A DNA stretch of 64,000 nucleotides from Mycobacterium sp. GA-1841 (GTDB lineage Bacteria > Actinomycetota > Actinomycetes > Mycobacteriales > Mycobacteriaceae), in contig NZ_MBEQ01000114.1 in the NCBI RefSeq assembly GCF_001954135.1, positions 55,269 to 119,268 of the forward strand, in the 5' to 3' direction. Position 1 is the stretch's first letter, and the number at the start of each line of letters is the position of its first letter. The position numbers and the translations under genes are program-made. Positions 15,794 through 25,154 of the stretch are shown piece after piece. Below the pieces are notes generated by a model. It did not search any database and was not told the origin of the DNA. It was given only the letters and a program-made list of their open reading frames with translations.

Positions 15794-17368
15794 TCAGCTG
15801 CGCGGTCCCCCCTCCGGATCGTCGGGATCCCACGTGCCCGGCAACATCGGCGACACCGGCCGGTCGTCGAACGTCTCGCCGGACAAGGTGGTCAAGCCGG
15901 CGGCCGCCGCCTCGGATCTCGTTGTGGTGCCGGTGAATCCCATCTCTCCGGCACCCTGCTCGGAGGCGCGTACCCGTGGCTCCGGCTGGGACGCCGGGTC
16001 TGGATCGGGCTCCTCGTAATCCATGTACGCGTCGGCATAGGCGTGGTCCTCCAACACCGCGCCCCGCTTGCGGCGGCGCTTGCGCCGCGCCGCCAGTGAG
16101 GCTGCCACACCCGAGGCCGCCGCCGGAATCCCCGACGCCGGCGCGTGGGCGCTGGACTTACCGCCCACGGTCGGGCTGAAACCCTCGTCGGGGTCATTGG
16201 TCATCACCGCGTACGGCGCGAATGCCGCGGCGGCCACCGGAGCCGGGGCGGCCGGAACTCCGGCCGCAGGTGCAGCCGCCGGCGCGGCAGCAACGCCCGC
16301 ACCGCCGCCGACGCCGGCCGGAGCCAGGCCGACCACGGGCAGCCCCTGATCGCCGCGCACCGGGGCCGCCGGGGCAGCGTCACCCTCGGCCGGGGTGTCG
16401 GCCGGAGCATCAGTGGGGAGCAGGTCCAGAGCGCCCAAGCCGGCCAACCCAATGGCGAGCAACGGAATCAGGAACGGCGACAGCGCGACACCGATCCAGG
16501 TTCCCCAGCCCACCGGCTGGAAGATCAGCTGATAGATGACGCCGAACAGGAACGGACCCCACGTCGTCAGGAAGCCCGACGGGTTGGTGAACAACGACGT
16601 CAGCATGTCCTGGATGGTGCCCAAAGGATCGTTGAGGAACTGCAGCAGTTCCTTGCCGCCGATCATCGAGTCGTTGCCGAGGTAATCGACCAACCATTGC
16701 GGCAGATTCGGGTAGGGATTCTCCGCCGTCGCGTCGGCAGTGGTCAGCGCGGAACCGGAATCGGTGGCGGTGGCCTGCGCCATCATCTGCTGCGCGTTGG
16801 CCGATGCGGTGCCTGCCTCGCCCACTCCGGGCTTGAGCAACAGCGGCGACGGCGTGCTGGTTGGCGCTGCCATCACCGCGGCTCCCGAGACCGCCTGGTA
16901 GGTGGTCATGGCGGTGGCCGCCTGGACCCACATGCGGACGTAGTCGGCCTCGTTGACCGCGATGGGAATCGTGTTGATACCGAAGAAGTTCGTAGCCAAC
17001 AGCACGCCGTGCACGGCATGGTTCAGCGCCAGCTCGGGCAGCGTCGGCATCGTGGCCAGGGCCGTGGTGTAGGCAGCGGCCGCGGTCTCGTGCTGCACCG
17101 CCACCGCGGCACTGTTGGCACTCTGCTGTGCCAGCCACATCAGGTACGGACCGTGCGCGGCAACGTACTGCTCCGAACTCGGGCCCTCCCACGATCCGGC
17201 CTGCACCCCACCCAGAACACTGGTGAGCTCCGCTGCCGCCGAGGCATATTCGGTGCTCAGCGACTGCCAAGCCCCCGCGGCGGCCAGCAAGGGCCCCGCG
17301 CCCGGCCCGCTGGAGAGCAGGGTCGAATGCACCTCGGGTGGTAGGGCCATCCAGATGGGGGCGGTCAT
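15794..17368 (-). CDS. PPE4: ESX-3 PPE family protein PPE4
   Basis: A 524-residue PPE protein. The N-terminal 180 residues form the PPE domain: MALPPEVHSTLLSSGPG has the Pro-Pro-Glu signature, and SWEGPSSEQYVAAH carries the WxG-like motif. The C-terminal half has hydrophobic segments (GVIYQLIFQPVGWGTWIGVALS, in part), an Ala/Pro-rich linker and a basic RRKRRRKRG patch before an acidic tail. It pairs with PE5, and in M. tuberculosis PE5-PPE4 is needed for mycobactin-mediated iron uptake. It starts one base after the PE5 stop (TGACATG), so the pair is translationally coupled. Confidence 0.96.
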   Translation of the reverse strand: MTAPIWMALPPEVHSTLLSSGPGAGPLLAAAGAWQSLSTEYASAAAELTSVLGGVQAGSWEGPSSEQYVAAHGPYLMWLAQQSANSAAVAVQHETAAAAYTTALATMPTLPELALNHAVHGVLLATNFFGINTIPIAVNEADYVRMWVQAATAMTTYQAVSGAAVMAAPTSTPSPLLLKPGVGEAGTASANAQQMMAQATATDSGSALTTADATAENPYPNLPQWLVDYLGNDSMIGGKELLQFLNDPLGTIQDMLTSLFTNPSGFLTTWGPFLFGVIYQLIFQPVGWGTWIGVALSPFLIPLLAIGLAGLGALDLLPTDAPADTPAEGDAAPAAPVRGDQGLPVVGLAPAGVGGGAGVAAAPAAAPAAGVPAAPAPVAAAAFAPYAVMTNDPDEGFSPTVGGKSSAHAPASGIPAAASGVAASLAARRKRRRKRGAVLEDHAYADAYMDYEEPDPDPASQPEPRVRASEQGAGEMGFTGTTTRSEAAAAGLTTLSGETFDDRPVSPMLPGTWDPDDPEGGPRS

Positions 17369-17369
17369 G

Positions 17370-17681
17370 TCAGAGTCCGCGCGCGGTCAGGTACGACGAA
17401 GCGGCCATTGCGTCGCCGGTGACATAGCTGGCACCGGACTCGGCCACACCGGCGCCCGAGCGTCCGAGTTCCTCGACGCCCTGGGCGGCCAGTGCCGTGT
17501 GCTGGGCACCGTGGGCGCTGAAACCGGTTGCGGTCTGCAGCGATACCGCGTCGGCCGCCGGCGGGATCACCGCCGACACCAGCGGCGCAGCCGCGGCGTG
17601 GGCGGCGGCCAGCCGGGCGGTGAGCGCCTCCACGGCAGCACTGGCCGCGGTCAATCCTTCGGGAACTACGCGCAATGTCAT
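17370..17681 (-). CDS. PE5: ESX-3 PE family protein PE5
   Basis: A 103-residue PE protein, MTLRVVPEGLTAASAAVEAL at the start with the Pro-Glu signature, followed by a helical hairpin and YVTGDAMAAS near the end, which resembles the YxxxD/E export signal. It dimerises with PPE4 and is recognised by EspG3. Its ATG overlaps the eccC3 stop by one base (TGATG), with an AAAGGA site inside the end of eccC3. It is the compact PE type, with no PGRS extension. Confidence 0.96.
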   Translation of the reverse strand: MTLRVVPEGLTAASAAVEALTARLAAAHAAAAPLVSAVIPPAADAVSLQTATGFSAHGAQHTALAAQGVEELGRSGAGVAESGASYVTGDAMAASSYLTARGL

Positions 17682-20600
17682 CAGAATTCCTTTCTCCCGT
17701 TGTTCACGGACAGTGCCGCGTCATCGATGAGTGGGTTGACGAGTTGGACGAACTCGGGCGCGTCGCCGTCCCCGAGCAACATGCCGCGTCCCGCGGGGAA
17801 CCGGGCGAACCGGTGCCCGCGGAGCTTGCCGCTGTCGGCCGGATTGCCCGACAGCATCAGCGTTGTCGCCTGCAGATCGTTGAGACGACGCAGCAGCGGG
17901 GCGGTCATCACGGCGTGGGCCGATCCGGTGGCCCGGGCCGTCACGATGACCCGCAGACCCAGATCGGACGCCTCGGCCAACAGGTTCACGATGTTGGTCC
18001 ACGGCCGTTGCCCGACAAACTGGCCGCTGACCGCCGGCCCGTCGGGAATCTGATCGACATCGTCGACGATCAGGTAGTGGATGTGACTGTCGGTCCCCGA
18101 CCGGTAGTCCCACGCGCTGAGCTCCTGCGGGCTCAAACCAGCCGGCGGACGCCGCTTTTCGATGAGTGCCGACAGTCCCAGCATCGCGGGCAGCACGCGG
18201 TCGATGTTGGCCGTGTACTCGTTGTCCGGAAACAGCGGTTCCTCCACGAGGTGCAACCGCCGGTCGATGACGGTGAAGGCCACCTCGTCCGGCCGGGAGT
18301 TCTCCCGGATGGTCCGGATGATGTGCCGCAGCAGTGTCGTCTTGCCGGACCGCGCATCACCGAACACCGCCAGCAACGGGTTGTGCTTGAAGTCGAGCAG
18401 CACCGGTGCCAGGTCTTCTTCGCGCTGACCGATGACCACCTGCTCGGGGGCGGGATACAGCGGTGCCAGCGTCGCCGGGGCCAGCTGGGTTGGCAGCAGC
18501 CGCACCGGAGGTGCGCTCTGTCCCGGGTAGCGGGCGTTGATCACGGCGATGTCGGACAGCTGAGGTTCGGCGAACAGGAAGTGTTCGGCGGCCATGGTCA
18601 GGCCGCGGCCCGGCTGATCGGCGGGCACCGACTCGGCCGGCCGACGCATCGCGCCCACCACCCGCACGATGCTGTCGTGGCTGTCGTGCAGCTTGAGCTC
18701 CAGCCGCAGGCCCAGGCCGTCGCGCATGGCCAGCGGCACCTCCAGCCAGTTCGGCGTGGTGATCACGACGTGGATGCCGTAGGCCAGCCCAGCGTTGGCC
18801 AGCTCGGTCACCTTGGCCAGCAACGGGTTACGGGTGTTGAAGGTGTCGGTGTTGTCGCGGCTGAACGCATACAGGTTGTCGATGAGCAGGAACACTTCGC
18901 CATAACCGTCGGCGTACCGACCGACCCGGCTGACGGCGCCCTGCTGCTGACGCGCCCGCAGCAGTTGCTCGAGCTCACCGAACGTACGGCGGATGCGCTC
19001 GGGCTCCAGCGGGGAGGCCACACTGCCGACATGGGCCAGCTCGGCCAGGCCCGCGAGCTGCCCGCCGCCGTAATCCAGGGCGTAGAAGCTCACTTCGCTC
19101 GGCGAGTGCAGTGCTGCCGCCGACAGGACGAAGGTCTGCAGCGCCGTGGACTTGCCCGAGCGCGGACCACCGTGGATCAGCATGTTGGCTGCCGACGAGT
19201 TGGCGTCGAATACCAAGGCATCCCGGCGCATCTCGAAGGGCTTGTCGATTTCGCCCAGCGGCCAACGCAATTGACCGGCCTCGATGTCGGTACGGGCCAA
19301 CACGTCGTCCAGCGCGATCGCGTCGTCCAGCGGCGGCAGCCACAGCTTCGGTGCCTGCGGGCCGTAGGTGGCGAGCTGGTCGCCGATGGTGGCGATCAGC
19401 TTGCGCGGCGGCGCCGCCGGGATTTCCGGCTCGTTGGTGACGATGATGGTGTCGGGCTCGGGCTCGACCCGCGAAGCGGTGAACAGCTGCGGCTGCGGCA
19501 GTGCCCGCACCACGATCGACTTCTCCGCGCGCGGCGGATCGTAGATGCCGTCGACGTAGGTGCTGCGGAACTTGATCGGCACCGCGCCCGGAGCGGGCAC
19601 CAGGAAGCCCTCGCCCTTGTGTTCGCGGCCGGATTCGATGTGGTAGGCGTCCTCGACCCCGATGATCTGGCGGGAGATGCTGGGGCTGGCCACCTTCAGA
19701 CCGATCCGGTAGGACGTGTTCTTGTCGATGTCCTTGATCCGGCCCACGTCCAGCGTCTGCGACGCGAACAGGATGTGGATCCGGAACGAACGGCCCTTAC
19801 GGGCAACGTAATCGAACAGATCGGCGTACTCCGGATGCTCGGCGAGCATCAGGGTGAACTCGTCGGCGACCACGAACAGCGTCGGCATCGGCGGCAGGTC
19901 ATGGCCCGCGGCGATCGCCGCTTCGTACTCGGTGACCGAGTTGAAGGCGCTGCCCTGCACCCGCCGGCCGGCCTCCTTCAGCAGCTGCTCACGACGGGCC
20001 ACCTCACCGCGCAGGGTGTCGGCGAACCGGTCGGCCAGCGAACGCTTCTCGGCCATGTTCGAGATGACCGCGACGACCTGCGGGAAGTGGCGGAAGATGT
20101 CGGCTCCGGCCTCACCCTTGAAATCGGCGTAGATCACGATGAGCCGCTCGGCGGAGTGAGTGGTCAACAGCGACAACAGGATCGACATCAGGGTCTGGGA
20201 CTTGCCCGAGCCTGTCATACCGATCATCAGGCCGTGCGGACCCATGCCGCCCTCGGCCTCGTCCTTCAGGTCGAAGTACAGCGGCTCGCCGGTGGCGGTG
20301 ATGCCGATCGGCACACGCAGTTCGTCGTCACGGTTACGCGGCGCCCACAGGCTGGCCACATCCAGCGCCGCGGCGTCCGGGATGTCCAGCAGCGTGGTGA
20401 ACGTCGCCCCGCCGGTGGCGGTGGACCGCACATAGCCGGGGTTGGAATCCCAGCGCGACAACCGCCGCGCGATGTGGGCGGCCTCGGCGGCTGACATCGC
20501 GTCGGCCCGGTCGACGTAGGGCTGCCAACCGCTGCTCTGCCACCGCTCGAGACGGCCCTCGGTGACCCGCAGGATGGGTCGCTCCGGATCGGGGTACTGC

Positions 20601-21649
20601 TCGCGGTTGGGCAGCTTGTCGCTGCGGTGGATCACGGTCACCCCGGTCAGGCCGGGCTTGCGCGCGATGTCGTCGGGATCGGCTTCGGGATCGTCGAGCA
20701 CCACCAGCAGGTGCTTCAAGGCCTGATCCGCTTCGGTCGGGAACGCAGGCCGGCCGACCAGGGCCGAATCCAATTGTCCACGCAGCTCGGCAACACTGTT
20801 GGCCAGGTACCGAGCCGGACCGACGCCGTCGGCGTGGTTCGGAACGTCTACGTGCGGCAGCCATTTCAGCCATGACCAGTCGTCGGCGTCGACGTTGGGG
20901 GTGGCCAGCGCCACGCCGAGCATGGTCGGGTCGTGCCAGGTGACGGCCTGGGCGATCCAGGCGCGCAACACGTCGCGAACCTCGTCGGGCGCACCGATCA
21001 CGGTGATCCGGGCGAGTTTGGTGACGTCGATGCCCGTCGGTGCGTCGCGTACGGTGCGCTGCACATCGAGCAGACCGCGAAGGGTGCTGTGCGACACCGG
21101 TTCCAGGTCGATCTCGTCGGCGGTGTCCTTGACCTTCAGCGCGGCATCCAGCGGCACATCGTGCAGCCCGGCGCGCAGCACCAGGAAGTCACGGTCACGC
21201 GGGTCGCGTTCCCACTGCCTGCGGGTGCCCGGAATGGTGGCCAGCACCTCGGGGTCCGGATGCGACCAGTCCAGCGCCTTGCGCTGCTCGGCGGCGTGGG
21301 CGCGGACGTTGTCGCGGACCACCGACAGGTAGCGCAGGTAATCGGCGCGTTCGGCGTCGACCTCCTCGGTACGCATCTTGTTGCCGCCGCCGCGGTAGAG
21401 CGCGGTGGCTGCCAACAACAGCACGAACGGGAAGAACAGCATGGTCGGCGAGATCATCCGCATGCCGGTGGCGAACAGCGCCACGATCATGCCGACGATC
21501 AGGATGACGATCAGGTACGGCAGCACCCGGCGGAGCAGTGACGGTGGAACGATCCGCTCCAACTGGGGTGGCGGCTCGATCGTGATGGTGCCCTTGCGGG
21601 TGGTCGGCGGGGCCAGCCTGCGCTGGTGCTCGAAGATCAGCCGGCTCAT
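17681..21649 (-). CDS. eccC3: ESX-3 FtsK/SpoIIIE-type ATPase EccC3
   Basis: A 1322-residue motor protein. Two membrane helices (about 43-62 and 67-85) are followed by three P-loop ATPase domains: Walker A GMTGSGKS (477-484) with Walker B FVVADE (596-597 are Asp-Glu), GGPRSGKS (827-834) and GDARSGKT (1097-1104). EccC recognises secretion signals through its last ATPase domain and powers export through the EccB/D/E membrane complex. It is a single-chain EccC, unlike the split EccCa/Cb of ESX-1. The start overlaps the eccB3 stop (ATGA). Confidence 0.97.
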   Translation of the reverse strand: MSRLIFEHQRRLAPPTTRKGTITIEPPPQLERIVPPSLLRRVLPYLIVILIVGMIVALFATGMRMISPTMLFFPFVLLLAATALYRGGGNKMRTEEVDAERADYLRYLSVVRDNVRAHAAEQRKALDWSHPDPEVLATIPGTRRQWERDPRDRDFLVLRAGLHDVPLDAALKVKDTADEIDLEPVSHSTLRGLLDVQRTVRDAPTGIDVTKLARITVIGAPDEVRDVLRAWIAQAVTWHDPTMLGVALATPNVDADDWSWLKWLPHVDVPNHADGVGPARYLANSVAELRGQLDSALVGRPAFPTEADQALKHLLVVLDDPEADPDDIARKPGLTGVTVIHRSDKLPNREQYPDPERPILRVTEGRLERWQSSGWQPYVDRADAMSAAEAAHIARRLSRWDSNPGYVRSTATGGATFTTLLDIPDAAALDVASLWAPRNRDDELRVPIGITATGEPLYFDLKDEAEGGMGPHGLMIGMTGSGKSQTLMSILLSLLTTHSAERLIVIYADFKGEAGADIFRHFPQVVAVISNMAEKRSLADRFADTLRGEVARREQLLKEAGRRVQGSAFNSVTEYEAAIAAGHDLPPMPTLFVVADEFTLMLAEHPEYADLFDYVARKGRSFRIHILFASQTLDVGRIKDIDKNTSYRIGLKVASPSISRQIIGVEDAYHIESGREHKGEGFLVPAPGAVPIKFRSTYVDGIYDPPRAEKSIVVRALPQPQLFTASRVEPEPDTIIVTNEPEIPAAPPRKLIATIGDQLATYGPQAPKLWLPPLDDAIALDDVLARTDIEAGQLRWPLGEIDKPFEMRRDALVFDANSSAANMLIHGGPRSGKSTALQTFVLSAAALHSPSEVSFYALDYGGGQLAGLAELAHVGSVASPLEPERIRRTFGELEQLLRARQQQGAVSRVGRYADGYGEVFLLIDNLYAFSRDNTDTFNTRNPLLAKVTELANAGLAYGIHVVITTPNWLEVPLAMRDGLGLRLELKLHDSHDSIVRVVGAMRRPAESVPADQPGRGLTMAAEHFLFAEPQLSDIAVINARYPGQSAPPVRLLPTQLAPATLAPLYPAPEQVVIGQREEDLAPVLLDFKHNPLLAVFGDARSGKTTLLRHIIRTIRENSRPDEVAFTVIDRRLHLVEEPLFPDNEYTANIDRVLPAMLGLSALIEKRRPPAGLSPQELSAWDYRSGTDSHIHYLIVDDVDQIPDGPAVSGQFVGQRPWTNIVNLLAEASDLGLRVIVTARATGSAHAVMTAPLLRRLNDLQATTLMLSGNPADSGKLRGHRFARFPAGRGMLLGDGDAPEFVQLVNPLIDDAALSVNNGRKEF

Positions 21650-23202
21650 CGGGTCGCCTCCAGGCGTGCAGCGTTTGCATTTGACGACAGCGCATCGTGT
21701 GCGGTCAGGGCGTCGCCACGGGACAGGGTCGGGCCGGCCGCGAACTGCGTCAGTATCGACCAGGGGATGGGCAGGGCAGGCGAGGTGAGACCAAGTGCCT
21801 CAACAACTTTGTCGTCACCTGCGGTGTCGATGCCGTAGCGGACGCCAGTGTCACTCACCCAGAACAACGAACCAGCGGTCGGTGACCCGGGCTCGGCCCC
21901 GACGGTCTGCACGAAGTAACCGCTACCGGGGGTCAGCGCGACTCGGGAGGCAGTGCCGTCAGCGCCGGCTCCGACCAGGTCGACGGTGTGCAGTCCCTCG
22001 GGCACCGGCAGTGCCGCGCCCACGAGCACCGATAATCCGCTCTCGGTGGCACCCGCCGGCTTGATCCACTGCGCGCAGGTGACCGGGGCCGCTGACGGCG
22101 CCACCAACGTGACCGGCGCGTCCGGGTAGCCCGCGGTGTCGATCGCACCGGAGACCGGCATCCGCGACACCTCGTCGGGACCGATTCGCGGAGCCTGGTC
22201 CAAGCCATAGGAGTTGGTGTTGCGCAGGATCGAGGCCAGCACCGGGGAGACCGGCTGCAGCCCGTCGGACAGCACCGCGTAGTAGCGGGCGGTGTTGTCG
22301 GCGTCGTGGGCGGCGACCACGCCACCGACGGGCACCGGGGTCGACAACGCGTAGCTCGTCGGTGCACCGGCGTCGGCGATGGGCGGAACCGTCAGTGCCG
22401 ACGACTCGGGAATGGCGTTGAACAGCCCGGCCGCGATCGGTCGCGGCGCCGGGATCTGCGCGCCGAGACCGAGGGCATCGGTGACCGCGCGGTTGGCCAG
22501 GTCGATGGGACTGCGCTTGCCGTCCCACAGCAGCCAGTCACCCGGCGTCGGTCCGACCGGATTGTGTACCAGCACAGCCTGATCGGACAGCAGCGGCAAT
22601 GCCCGGCCATCTCCGGTCGCGAGTTCACCCGCGATGACCGTCACGCCGGCGTCGGTTCCGGACACGGCGTCGCAGACCGTCCAGTCGGCGGCGCTCGCCG
22701 CGCTCTGGACCATGCGCTCCGGCGCGCCGGGGATGCCCAGCAGATTGCCCCGGGAGAACTTGTCGATCTCGCTGGTCTTGACCGTGGTCGGGTTGTCCGA
22801 CTTGCCGGCGATCAACCGCGCCGAGGTCAGGTTGAGGACCGGATGCAGCTGCTCACCGACCCGCACATACAGCGCCGCGGTCGACCGGTCGGCGAGGATC
22901 GCGTCGTTGCCCGCGACTCCTCCCGGCCGGAACAGCGAGAAGAGGAAGCAGCCGATCAGGCCGGTGACCAGGATCAGGGCACCGGTCAGCACTGCCCGGC
23001 TCTGTGTGCGCAGCGGGTCGACCAGCATCCGGGTGTCGTGCAGCGCCACGCCGGAAGCGATGCGGCGCTGGACAAATCGCCAGCCCGTGACCTGGTTCTT
23101 GGTGACGAAGCCGCGCCGGTAGGACACCTGGTCGGGATTGTCGTTGGCGGGCGTACGGGAAGTGAAAGAGCGGCGCTCGTCCTGAGGGTCGGGCGCGGTC
23201 AT
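21646..23202 (-). CDS. eccB3: ESX-3 membrane/periplasmic subunit EccB3
   Basis: A 518-residue protein with a cytoplasmic N-terminus (SYRRGFVTKNQVTGWRFVQR), one membrane helix (LTGALILVTGLIGCFLFSLF) and a large periplasmic domain made of repeated beta units with two Cys pairs (TVCDAV, VTCAQW). EccB dimers form the periplasmic part of the ESX core, and MycP binds there. Both ends overlap neighbours in ATGA junctions, with eccA3 before and eccC3 after. Confidence 0.97.
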   Translation of the reverse strand: MTAPDPQDERRSFTSRTPANDNPDQVSYRRGFVTKNQVTGWRFVQRRIASGVALHDTRMLVDPLRTQSRAVLTGALILVTGLIGCFLFSLFRPGGVAGNDAILADRSTAALYVRVGEQLHPVLNLTSARLIAGKSDNPTTVKTSEIDKFSRGNLLGIPGAPERMVQSAASAADWTVCDAVSGTDAGVTVIAGELATGDGRALPLLSDQAVLVHNPVGPTPGDWLLWDGKRSPIDLANRAVTDALGLGAQIPAPRPIAAGLFNAIPESSALTVPPIADAGAPTSYALSTPVPVGGVVAAHDADNTARYYAVLSDGLQPVSPVLASILRNTNSYGLDQAPRIGPDEVSRMPVSGAIDTAGYPDAPVTLVAPSAAPVTCAQWIKPAGATESGLSVLVGAALPVPEGLHTVDLVGAGADGTASRVALTPGSGYFVQTVGAEPGSPTAGSLFWVSDTGVRYGIDTAGDDKVVEALGLTSPALPIPWSILTQFAAGPTLSRGDALTAHDALSSNANAARLEATR

Positions 23203-25025
23203 GCGGGCACCGTCAGACCCAGGCCACGCAGCAGCGGGGCAGCCGAGCTGTTCACGTCACCGGCGGTGATCGTCATCATCTCCTCGTCGGTGAAGTCGTC
23301 ATTGTCGGAATGATCGAGGCGGTATTCGCGCTCCTCCTCGGAACGCTCGACCAGGTTGCGGACGAAGCGGCCGTTACCGGCGATGTCCAGGCTGCGTCGC
23401 GGCACACCGTTGGCGTCGGGCGTGGTGGCCTCCGCCAGGTAGCCGAACAGCCGCTCCATCTCGTCGTGCGCGGCCTTTTCGAACGTGCTGTCGCGCTTCT
23501 CGGCCATCCGCTCGGCGATCTCGACGAGTTCGGACGACGAGTACGACGGGAAATCGATGCTGCGGGTGAAGCGGGAACGCAGACCTTCGTTGGTGTCCAG
23601 GAACATGTCGAGGTCCTTGCGGTAGCCCGCGACGATTACCACGAGCCGGTCGCGGTCGTTCTCCATGCGGGCCAGCAGGGTGTCGATGGCGACCAGACCG
23701 AAGTCGTTCTTGGCGCCGGTGGACACCAACGCGTACGCCTCGTCGAGGAACAGCACACCGTCGAGTGCACTGTCGATGATCGCGTTGGTCTTGGCCTCGG
23801 TCTCACCGATGTGCTGACCGATCAAGTCGGCGCGGTGCACTTCGCGGACGGTCTCCTTCTTGAGAAGTCCGAGGCCGCAGTAGATCTTGGCGACGACGCG
23901 GGCGATGGTGGTCTTACCGGTTCCGGGCGGACCGGCGAACACCAGGTGGTTGGTGCGCTGCGCCACCGCGAGCCCGCGTTCCTGACGCCGGATCGACATG
24001 GCGACCGAACTCTTGAGCCGGGCCACCTGGAACTTCACTTCTTCCAGGCCGATGAACTCGGCGAGTTCGGCCTCTGCCTCGACGAGCAGGTGCGCCTTGC
24101 GTTCCTTGGCACCCGGGTCGACGAAGTCGGACTCCGAGGGTTCGGTGTCGGGGTCCCACGGATCGGTGCGGGCGTCGATGCGGGCGGCGGTGGTGATGAG
24201 CAGCCCGAAGGTCGGATCCGACAAGGCGTCTTCGACCTGTTTGTTCTCCGGGTGCGCGGCGAAGAGGTCCTGCAGCACCTCGCTCGCGTCCTCGTCCTCA
24301 CCCTGGCCGCGCAAGGTCAGGGCCTTGGCGAGTGCGCCGTCGAGGGCGGCCACCGCGATGGGGCCGGACGGATCCTCCAGGTAGGACAGTGCAGGCGCCA
24401 GCATGCCGAGGCGGGCCAGGGCGATGCCCAGGGTGACCCGCGCGGCGTGCGCGGTGACCTCGTCGAGGGACGGATCGGTGACGACGGGCGTCAGCAGTCG
24501 CACCACGTCAGACCACCGCTGCGCACGATGGTTGATCGCCACCCGCAGCCAGGTGGCATTCAGCCATCCGGCCCTCCGGGCGAGCACCTCACCCACCAGC
24601 GCATCAGCCTCGGCGCAAGAGCCTGCCGCTGCGAGCCGGGCGGCGTAGGCAAGCTGGAAATCGTCCACGCCGGTGGCCCGGAACTGCAGATACAGTCCGG
24701 TGTCGTAGACGAATCCGAGATCGCCGGCGGAGAGGTCGATCTCGCGCTGCAGCAGCCCGGCGCTGCCCCGGGTACGCCACACCGCATCGATCACCGGACC
24801 CGACACGTCGCCCGCGGCGGCCAGCCCCGTCCACGCGTCGCAGTGGTCGTGTGCGATGCGTGTGAGGCCGGCGAAGCCGCTCCGGGCCGCGGCGAGATCG
24901 GCGGGCCGTTGCCGGTCATTCACCGTCAGGCCGAGCGCACGACAACATGTGGCGAAGCGGCTGATCACATCACGATCGAGCCGGGGCGCTCCGTGAGGCG
25001 GAGCCGCAAGCGTGTCACTACCCAT
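23199..25025 (-). CDS. eccA3: ESX-3 cytosolic AAA+ ATPase EccA3
   Basis: A 608-residue protein. The N-terminal 290 residues form a TPR-like helical domain, and the CbxX/CfqX-type AAA+ domain follows, with Walker A GPPGTGKT (365-372), Walker B LFLDEA (Asp428-Glu429) and RSRFTRSIDFPSY as sensor/arginine-finger region. EccA is thought to release EspG from PE-PPE cargo. It is the first gene of the operon. ATG 25025 is annotated, but TTG 25046 in frame is possible and has a purine-rich stretch upstream. Two IdeR-like boxes lie 45-84 bases upstream. Confidence 0.95.
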   Translation of the reverse strand: MGSDTLAAPPHGAPRLDRDVISRFATCCRALGLTVNDRQRPADLAAARSGFAGLTRIAHDHCDAWTGLAAAGDVSGPVIDAVWRTRGSAGLLQREIDLSAGDLGFVYDTGLYLQFRATGVDDFQLAYAARLAAAGSCAEADALVGEVLARRAGWLNATWLRVAINHRAQRWSDVVRLLTPVVTDPSLDEVTAHAARVTLGIALARLGMLAPALSYLEDPSGPIAVAALDGALAKALTLRGQGEDEDASEVLQDLFAAHPENKQVEDALSDPTFGLLITTAARIDARTDPWDPDTEPSESDFVDPGAKERKAHLLVEAEAELAEFIGLEEVKFQVARLKSSVAMSIRRQERGLAVAQRTNHLVFAGPPGTGKTTIARVVAKIYCGLGLLKKETVREVHRADLIGQHIGETEAKTNAIIDSALDGVLFLDEAYALVSTGAKNDFGLVAIDTLLARMENDRDRLVVIVAGYRKDLDMFLDTNEGLRSRFTRSIDFPSYSSSELVEIAERMAEKRDSTFEKAAHDEMERLFGYLAEATTPDANGVPRRSLDIAGNGRFVRNLVERSEEEREYRLDHSDNDDFTDEEMMTITAGDVNSSAAPLLRGLGLTVPA

Positions 25026-25069
25026 ATGTGTGCACGGGAGCGACAAAGCCCCCGTCTCTCTCCCTTATG

Positions 25070-25109
25070 TATGGCTAAGCTAACTTTTGCTGAAGTTAGC
25101 ATTGCATAA
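25070..25109 (-). promoter_or_regulatory. Candidate iron-responsive operator: two adjacent IdeR-like boxes upstream of eccA3
   Basis: Read on the plus strand, 25070-25088 and 25091-25109 each match 14 of 19 positions of the IdeR/DtxR consensus TWAGGTWAGSCTWACCTWA, counted by eye. An 8-base inverted repeat (25079-25086 with 25093-25100) links them. ESX-3 is known to be repressed by IdeR, and in M. tuberculosis also by Zur, through sites in front of its first gene. The position supports that role; the boxes are degenerate and the identity is inferred. Confidence 0.6.
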
Positions 25110-25154
25110 CTTCACTGTCGAGAGGCACGTATCCGGGCTAGCTCGTGAACTGCC

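Noticed and set aside
17675..20494. A 939-codon open frame antisense to eccC3
   Set aside because: It is a GC-bias shadow: its product is rich in Arg, Gly, His and Gln without any domain, while the other strand encodes a complete EccC3.
25070..25109. A perfect IdeR box or a Zur box upstream of eccA3
   Set aside because: Only degenerate IdeR-like boxes (14 of 19) are seen, and I found no match to a Zur palindrome, so a strict site was not annotated.
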